DNA of 14,176 nt from Chloroflexota bacterium (lineage in GTDB: Bacteria; Chloroflexota; Anaerolineae; Anaerolineales; Villigracilaceae), in contig VGOX01000018.1 in the NCBI GenBank assembly GCA_016875755.1, positions 1-14,176 of the forward strand, given 5' to 3'. The notes under the pieces are model-generated. The model saw only the letters and a program-made list of their open reading frames with translations. It did not search any database and was not told the origin of the DNA. A program made the position numbers and the translations under genes. Each line of letters starts with the position of its first letter. Position 1 is the stretch's first letter. Below, in pieces: positions 6,906 to 11,917 of this stretch.

Positions 6906-8062
6906 AGATTCTGACAGTCCTTACCTATTATCGTCCGCATACCAGCGGGCTGACCATCTACGCCGAGCGACTTGCGCGCGCCTTCGTCCAACGTGGACAT
7001 GAAGTGACCGTGATGACCACCCAATACGACCCGTCCCTGCCGCGTGAAGAGATCATGGATGGGGTCAAAGTGATTCGCGTGCCAGTTGCGGCGCGGGTCA
7101 GCAAAGGTGTGCTTGCACCCACCTTCGGGCTGGTCGCCACCAAACTCGTTTGGCAGCATGATGTCGTACAACTTCATCTCCCCCAATTCGATGCACCCGG
7201 CGTCGCCCTACGCGCGCGGCTCTTCGGCAAACCCGCCGTCCTCACTTATCACTGCGATGTGCAGCTTCCCATAACTTTTTTCAATCGTATCGTCAACAAA
7301 GTGGTGGATTTTCAAAACAACATGGCGGGGATGCTGGCGAATCACATTGTGACGTACACCCAGGATTACGCGGACAACTCGCCCTACCTCTCGCGCTTCG
7401 CCTCAAAACTGACCCCGATCCTGCCTCCCGTTGAGCTGCCTGATGCTGTGCCTGAAGCTGTTTCCGCTTTTGCCGAAACTCACCTCGTCAAGCAGCGCAA
7501 TCCCGTCATCGGCATGGCAGCGCGCTTTGCCTCCGAAAAAGGAGTCGAAGTCCTGCTTGACGCGCTGCCCATCATCTTGAAAAAATATCCCAAGGCGCAG
7601 GTCCTCTTCGCAGGCACATATCAAAACGTGATGGGCGAGCAAGCCTATTCCGACAGACTCAAGCCGCGCATCCGTGACTATGAAATGCAGGGACATTGGA
7701 AATTCCTCGGCAACCTCGACCCTGTGCAAATGTCGGCGTACTATCCCAACCTTGATGTCATCACCGTGCCGTCGCTGAACGCCACCGAAGCCTTCGGGCT
7801 TGTCCAAATTGAAGCGATGATAAACGGCGTGCCGAGCGTGCCCTCCGCGCTGCCGGGCGTGCGCCAGCCTGTGAAGATGCACAACACGGGCGTTGTTTCT
7901 GAAATCGGAAACGCACAAAGCCTTGCCGATGCGATTCTCGAAGTGCTGGACAATAAGAAAAAATATCGCGGCGACCCCGAAGCCATCAAGAAAACCTACG
8001 ATCCTGAAACCGTTGTGACCGCATACGAAAAACTCTTCACGAACCTTATGAGGAAGAAGTGA
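6902..8062 (+). CDS. Glycosyltransferase family 4 (GT-B fold)
   Basis: A 386-residue enzyme with two Rossmann-like domains. The N-terminal acceptor domain starts MKILTVLTYYRPHTSGLTIY, has GHEVTVMTT (32-40) and HCDV (117-120). The C-terminal nucleotide-sugar domain starts near IGMAARFASEKGVEVLLDA (203-221). It contains the EX7E signature E296-AFGLVQI-E304, where the second Glu binds the donor sugar. GT4 enzymes are retaining transferases that use NDP-sugars (UDP-Glc, GDP-Man and others) on the cytosolic face. Donor and acceptor cannot be told from sequence. The start overlaps the mscS-like stop by 4 bp, and its own stop overlaps the methyltransferase start (GTGA). This shows tight translational coupling in the cluster. 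Confidence 0.93.
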   Translation: MKILTVLTYYRPHTSGLTIYAERLARAFVQRGHEVTVMTTQYDPSLPREEIMDGVKVIRVPVAARVSKGVLAPTFGLVATKLVWQHDVVQLHLPQFDAPGVALRARLFGKPAVLTYHCDVQLPITFFNRIVNKVVDFQNNMAGMLANHIVTYTQDYADNSPYLSRFASKLTPILPPVELPDAVPEAVSAFAETHLVKQRNPVIGMAARFASEKGVEVLLDALPIILKKYPKAQVLFAGTYQNVMGEQAYSDRLKPRIRDYEMQGHWKFLGNLDPVQMSAYYPNLDVITVPSLNATEAFGLVQIEAMINGVPSVPSALPGVRQPVKMHNTGVVSEIGNAQSLADAILEVLDNKKKYRGDPEAIKKTYDPETVVTAYEKLFTNLMRKK

Positions 8063-8865
8063 CAAATCGTCAATCAGTCGAAAATCCAAAATCCAAGATC
8101 GTAAATCAAAAGGATTTTCTCTTTCTCCAGATCAGTTCCCTACCCTACTTTCGCGGATTTTTGCGGGCGATCGAATCCTCCTATTATCAAGACCTGCCGC
8201 TGCCTTCCCCCGTCTATGACGTGGGCTGCGGTGACGGTCATTTCGCATCCTTGACCTTCGACCAAAAACTGGATGTCGGGCTGGACCCGTGGCGCTTCTC
8301 GATGAAAGAGGCGAAGAAATACAACGCCTACGAATCTCTCGTCGAAGCAGATGGTGCGCAGACACCTTTCCCGTCGAATCACTTTGCCAGCGGACTGAGC
8401 AACTCCGTCCTCGAGCATATTCCGCACATTGATGCTGTGTTGAAAGAAACCGCCCGCGTGCTCAAGCCAGATGCACCTTTCTATTTCTGTGTGCCGAACA
8501 CACGTTATTTTTCCGCGCTCTCATTGACGAAAATCTTCGGCAAGCCGTATGAGAATTGGTTCCGCAAGATTTCGCGTGTCCATCACGCGGACGAACCCGA
8601 TGTCTGGGAAAAACGCCTGAACGATGCTGGTTTCACGCTCGAACGCTGGTGGCATTATTTTTCGCCCGCCTCGATGCGTGTGCTAGAATGGGGGCACTAC
8701 CTTGGTTTGCCTTCGCTGGTCGCCAAAGCGCTGACTGGGAGATGGGTGATCTCTCCCACCAAGTGGAATCTTTTGCTCACGGAAGCCTACGTGAAACCAT
8801 ACGCCTCTCCCGAACCTGTTGAAGACGGGACGTTCACATTTTATATTGCCAGAAAACGACGATAG
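8059..8865 (+). CDS. Class I SAM-dependent methyltransferase
   Basis: This 268-residue protein begins at GTG (8059), overlapping the previous stop, with AGGA about 4 nt upstream. Motif I is YDVGCGDGHF (53-62). The acidic residue ending strand two is D76 (GLDPW). Motif IV/post-I is NSVLEHIPH (115-123), followed by ARVLKP (132-137). These define a Methyltransf_11-type Rossmann fold. The C-terminal part (about 170-268) is aromatic and probably recognises the substrate, perhaps a sugar or lipid-linked sugar given the neighbours. Residues about 3-18 are encoded by a period-7 repeat array and show no fold-like features, so they are probably an extension. The next in-frame start-like codon is TTG at residue 35. 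Its stop codon is part of the first unit of another repeat array. Confidence 0.88.
   Translation: MTNRQSVENPKSKIVNQKDFLFLQISSLPYFRGFLRAIESSYYQDLPLPSPVYDVGCGDGHFASLTFDQKLDVGLDPWRFSMKEAKKYNAYESLVEADGAQTPFPSNHFASGLSNSVLEHIPHIDAVLKETARVLKPDAPFYFCVPNTRYFSALSLTKIFGKPYENWFRKISRVHHADEPDVWEKRLNDAGFTLERWWHYFSPASMRVLEWGHYLGLPSLVAKALTGRWVISPTKWNLLLTEAYVKPYASPEPVEDGTFTFYIARKRR
8067..8112. repeat. Degenerate heptamer array of TCCAAAA type, inside 5' end of a CDS
   Basis: Four consecutive 7-mers beginning with TC lie at 8085-8112 (TCCAAAA, TCCAAGA, TCGTAAA, TCAAAAG). Two further 7-mers beginning with TC lie at 8067-8080, separated from the first set by AAAA. The array starts 8 nt after the GTG start and is translated as the low-complexity head of the methyltransferase. 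It has no inverted partner, unlike most other arrays here. Confidence 0.75.
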
Positions 8866-8911
8866 ACGATCGGCCATTGACCATGGTCTGTCGTCCATCG
8901 TCCACGGTCTA
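8863..8911. repeat. Seven-unit heptamer array, palindromic at CCATGG
   Basis: Seven consecutive 7-mers fill the gap between two methyltransferase genes. Every unit has G at position 3 and C at position 5; TCGTCCA occurs twice in a row (8891-8904). The array is also an imperfect inverted repeat: 25-bp arms meeting at the palindrome GACCATGGTC (8879-8888) match at about 18 of 25 positions. The first unit contains the TAG stop of the upstream gene, and the last ends 4 nt before the next ATG. No Shine-Dalgarno sequence is left for the downstream gene. Confidence 0.85.
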
Positions 8912-8915
8912 ACAC

Positions 8916-9629
8916 ATGTCCTTCGACGAAAAATACTTCTCCACTCATACCTACGCAAATATCACCTTCGCCAAATACAGCATGTATTGGTGGTCGAACC
9001 GATTCTTTGCCATGCTCGCAAGGCGGCACGGGCGGCGCGGAGCGCGTCTGCTCGAGGTGGGATCAGGCATGGGGCATCTCGTCGGGCAACTGTCGGTGTG
9101 GTTCGAAGCGTACGGCATGGATTTGAATCATTGGGTGGTTAATCAATCCAAAGAGTTTGCTGAATCCGCATCCCTGCAAACGGCGTCCGCGCAGGAGTTG
9201 CCGTATCAAGATGGTGCATTCAATGTGGTCATCATCAAGCACATTGTCGAGCATCTGCCTGACCCTGCGAAGGCGATCAACGAAATTGGGCGTGTGACCG
9301 AAAAAGACGGCATTCTGATCCTTGCTACACCAAATCTCGGCTCACTGCTCAAACCGTGGAAGGGCAAGGCGTGGATCGGGTATCAAGACCCGACGCATAT
9401 TTCGCTGAAAGAGCCTGAAGAATGGCTGCGTTTGATTGAGGATGCGGGTTTTGAGTTTGTGCGCATCTTCTCCGATGGCTTTTGGGATGTGCCGTATATC
9501 CGTTTTGTGCCGAAGCAGATTCAAAAACTTTTCTTCGGATCGCTTGGCGGGCTGCAAGCCATAACGGGGATTGTGTTTCTGCCGATGCGCTGGGGGGAAA
9601 GTATTCTTGTGATCGCGAGAAAAAAATAG
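8916..9629 (+). CDS. Class I SAM-dependent methyltransferase (second copy)
   Basis: A 237-residue enzyme of the Methyltransf_11/23 type. Motif I is LLEVGSGMGHL (45-55), D69 ends strand two (YGMDLNHW), and the post-I motif is IKHIVEHLPDP (107-117) followed by ATPNLGSLL (137-145). The start resembles YFSTHTYANITFAKYSMYW, a pattern often seen in sugar or glycolipid O-methyltransferases near glycosyltransferases. It differs clearly from the preceding methyltransferase in sequence, so the two are not a recent duplication and may methylate different positions. The ATG lies directly after a heptamer repeat array with no Shine-Dalgarno sequence, so translation may rely on coupling or an unstructured leader. 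Confidence 0.88.
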   Translation: MSFDEKYFSTHTYANITFAKYSMYWWSNRFFAMLARRHGRRGARLLEVGSGMGHLVGQLSVWFEAYGMDLNHWVVNQSKEFAESASLQTASAQELPYQDGAFNVVIIKHIVEHLPDPAKAINEIGRVTEKDGILILATPNLGSLLKPWKGKAWIGYQDPTHISLKEPEEWLRLIEDAGFEFVRIFSDGFWDVPYIRFVPKQIQKLFFGSLGGLQAITGIVFLPMRWGESILVIARKK

Positions 9630-9642
9630 TTTAGAATCGTTT

Positions 9643-9676
9643 TTACGGATTACGCAACACGTAATCCGTAATTTTT
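9643..9676 (+). terminator. Terminator-like hairpin built from heptamer repeats
   Basis: A perfect 12-bp inverted repeat (9643-9654 and 9660-9671; TTACGGATTACG and its complement) has a 5-nt loop and is followed by five T residues (9672-9676), which is the shape of an intrinsic terminator. The stem is rather AT-rich. The same bases form four consecutive 7-mers (9644-9671) close to TACGTAA, so it is also a member of the heptamer repeat group. It lies 14 nt after the methyltransferase stop and just before the next gene, so full termination would require a new promoter for that gene. Confidence 0.55.
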
Positions 9677-9679
9677 GAT

Positions 9680-11824
9680 ATGCTAAACTTAAACTTTATG
9701 GAACAAAAAACAAACAACTCACCCGAACACGAACCCACCGTCCTTGACCTTTATAAATCCGTTACAAAGGATTGGGCTTCATTTTCCAATTTCATCCGCT
9801 CGTTGTGGGATGCACGTCGGCGCGAAGAGCTCAGCCTGGCATTGGCGCAGGAGACGGCACAGCCTGTCCTCGTCGAAGAAATCGCCGAGCCGACCCATGC
9901 AGGGACGTTCCCGTGGCACGCTTTGGCGGCGCTGGGGTTCGCGCTTCTGGCGCAATTGGTCATCGAACCGCCCAACCAACAATCCCCCATTTCCGTTTTG
10001 TTTTATCTTGTCGCCATCGGCTTGCTCGTATGGGCATTTCTCAAAGATGAATGGCATCTGCCCGCCATGCCGCCCGCGATCCAAATCCCCGATACGATGC
10101 TGGTGCGTTTGGTTCCGCTCATTCTTGCGATCGTGTTCGCACTGGTCGCATTCATCGACTTCGGCGAAGGCTTGTTCGAATGGGACAGCACCTTGTTGTG
10201 GGTCGCATCCATTGCCCTGCTTGCGTACAGCCTGTGGATAAAAGCTCCCAAACTGGAAACCACAGCCGAATCCCCGCGCCAGAAATGGATGTGGAACAGC
10301 CTCATCCTGCTTGTGATGTCTGTTTCTATTTTCTTCCGCCTTTACCAACTGGATGCCATTCCCGTGGAGCCGTTCAGCGATCAGGCGGAAAAAATACTGG
10401 ATGTGTACGAACTTTCATTGGGAGATAACAAGGTCTTCTTCGAGCGCAATACAGGTCGCGAAGCCTTCCAAATGTATTGGACCTTGCTGGTCGTGAACAT
10501 CTTCGGCACAGGCTTTTCGTTTTACAGCCTCAAACTCGGCACGGCGCTGCTCGGAATTCTGACTCTTCCTTTTGTTTACCTGCTTGGCAAAGAATTCGGC
10601 AACAAACGTGTGGCACTTTTCGCGCTCTTCCTCTTTGGGATCGCTTACTGGCCCAACGTCATTTCGAGGATCGGATTGCGCTTCCCGCTTTATCCGCTGT
10701 TTCTCGCGCCGACGCTTCTTTTCCTCGTGCGCGGCTTGCGGACTCGGAACCGAAATGATTTCATCCTCTGCGGCATTTTTCTGGGAATCGGCTTGCATGG
10801 TTACAGTCCCTTCCGCATTGTGCCGTTGCTAATCGTTGCGGCGCTGGTGATCTATTTGCTGCATCTCAGATCCAGTGAGCAGCGTCAACAGGTGGTTTGG
10901 TGGTTTTTGATCATCGTATTTGTGTCGTTGTTGTTCTTTTTGCCGCTCTTCCGCTATTGGATCGGACACCCCGACCAGTTTGGCTATCGTGCTTTCACCC
11001 GCTTGGGCGATATTGAATCGCCATTGCCCGGTCCCGCATGGCAGATATTTCTCTCGAATTTATATAACGGCTTGTTGATGTTCAACTTTGATAATGGCGA
11101 GATCTGGGTTAATTCCCTGCCGCATCGCCCCGCGTTCGAGTTGGTGACGGCTGCGCTGTTCCTGCTTGGCATCGTGTTGTTAATTCTGCGCTACATCCGT
11201 CAGCGGGATTGGCGCGATGCGCTCCTGCTGGCGTCCATTCCGATTTTGATCTTGCCGTCGGTGTTGTCACTGGCGTTTCCGGGGGAGAACCCCGCGTTGA
11301 ATCGTGCGGGGGGTGCTTCGGTGGCGGGGATCATCGTCAGCGCGTTAGCGCTCGATGGTTTGGTGGCAGGCTTCGGGTCCGAGAAGAAGCGGAAACTCAT
11401 CGCCTATGGGTTGACGGGTGTGCTGTTGGCTGCATCTGCTTTTGGGAATTATGACATCGTCTTCAATAAGTTCAACGCGAATTTCAGGGCGGGCGCGTGG
11501 AATACGTCTGAGATGGGCAAGGTGATCACCCAGTTCCGCGATGCCTATGGGCAGACGGACACGGTGTGGGTCGTGCCGTTCCCGCATTGGGTGGATACGC
11601 GTTTGCCCGGTGTGTGGGCTGGGGTTCCGAACCGTGATTTTGCGCTGTGGCAGGATTCTCTTGCGGATAGTCTGCTATACCCTGCGCCAAAGATGTTCAT
11701 CTTCTGGAATCAAGACTTAGAAACTGAGAGAATTCTTAGGGAACTCTACCCGAATGGTGTGTTGAACCGCTATACTTCGGCGTTCCCTGGCAAGGATTTT
11801 TATATCTTTTTAGTGGAAGAATAA
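9680..11824 (+). CDS. Multi-TM GT39/ArnT-like glycosyltransferase
   Basis: A 714-residue integral membrane protein. A soluble N-terminal stretch of about 75 residues, with an acidic and basic amphipathic part, is followed by helices at about 77-95, 104-121, 141-160, 170-187 and 204-220, then many more up to about residue 595, and a soluble C-terminal domain. The extracytoplasmic loop after the helix at 204-220 reads DAIPVEPFSDQAEKILD. Its D234 occupies the place where GT39/PMT/ArnT enzymes keep their catalytic acidic residue. FWNQD and PFPHWVDTRLPG lie in the C-terminal domain. Enzymes of this type move a sugar from a polyprenyl phosphate onto lipid, glycan or protein outside the membrane. 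The longest start is used; a second ATG at 9698 (M7) is equally plausible, as neither has a Shine-Dalgarno sequence. Donor and acceptor are unknown. Confidence 0.85.
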   Translation: MLNLNFMEQKTNNSPEHEPTVLDLYKSVTKDWASFSNFIRSLWDARRREELSLALAQETAQPVLVEEIAEPTHAGTFPWHALAALGFALLAQLVIEPPNQQSPISVLFYLVAIGLLVWAFLKDEWHLPAMPPAIQIPDTMLVRLVPLILAIVFALVAFIDFGEGLFEWDSTLLWVASIALLAYSLWIKAPKLETTAESPRQKWMWNSLILLVMSVSIFFRLYQLDAIPVEPFSDQAEKILDVYELSLGDNKVFFERNTGREAFQMYWTLLVVNIFGTGFSFYSLKLGTALLGILTLPFVYLLGKEFGNKRVALFALFLFGIAYWPNVISRIGLRFPLYPLFLAPTLLFLVRGLRTRNRNDFILCGIFLGIGLHGYSPFRIVPLLIVAALVIYLLHLRSSEQRQQVVWWFLIIVFVSLLFFLPLFRYWIGHPDQFGYRAFTRLGDIESPLPGPAWQIFLSNLYNGLLMFNFDNGEIWVNSLPHRPAFELVTAALFLLGIVLLILRYIRQRDWRDALLLASIPILILPSVLSLAFPGENPALNRAGGASVAGIIVSALALDGLVAGFGSEKKRKLIAYGLTGVLLAASAFGNYDIVFNKFNANFRAGAWNTSEMGKVITQFRDAYGQTDTVWVVPFPHWVDTRLPGVWAGVPNRDFALWQDSLADSLLYPAPKMFIFWNQDLETERILRELYPNGVLNRYTSAFPGKDFYIFLVEE

Positions 11825-11825
11825 C

Positions 11826-11907
11826 ACCCCCATCCCTAACCCTTCCCCCTACAAGGGGAAGGGAACAAAGCCCCTCTCCCAAAATGGGAGAGGGGCTGGG
11901 GTGAGGG
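11826..11907. repeat. GC-rich double hairpin (CCCTCTCCC-type repeat)
   Basis: The gap between the two GT39 genes is almost filled by two hairpins. The first has 9-bp perfect arms CCCTTCCCC/GGGGAAGGG (11840-11848 and 11855-11863). The second has 12-bp perfect arms GCCCCTCTCCCA and its complement (11870-11881 and 11885-11896) around AAA. Outside the stems, the left flank and the inverted right flank are similar (CCCCCATCCCTAACCC against CCCTCACCCCAGCCCC), so the unit is an inverted pair. No T-tract follows. GAGGG at 11903-11907, the end of the element, is the only Shine-Dalgarno-like sequence for the next gene. From memory, this repeat type is scattered in many genomes. Confidence 0.85.
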
Positions 11908-11917
11908 AAAGTGAATT

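Noticed and set aside
8681..8690. Promoter-like TGCTAGAAT inside the first methyltransferase
   Set aside because: It lies within coding sequence over 200 bp from the next start, with no matching -35 box.
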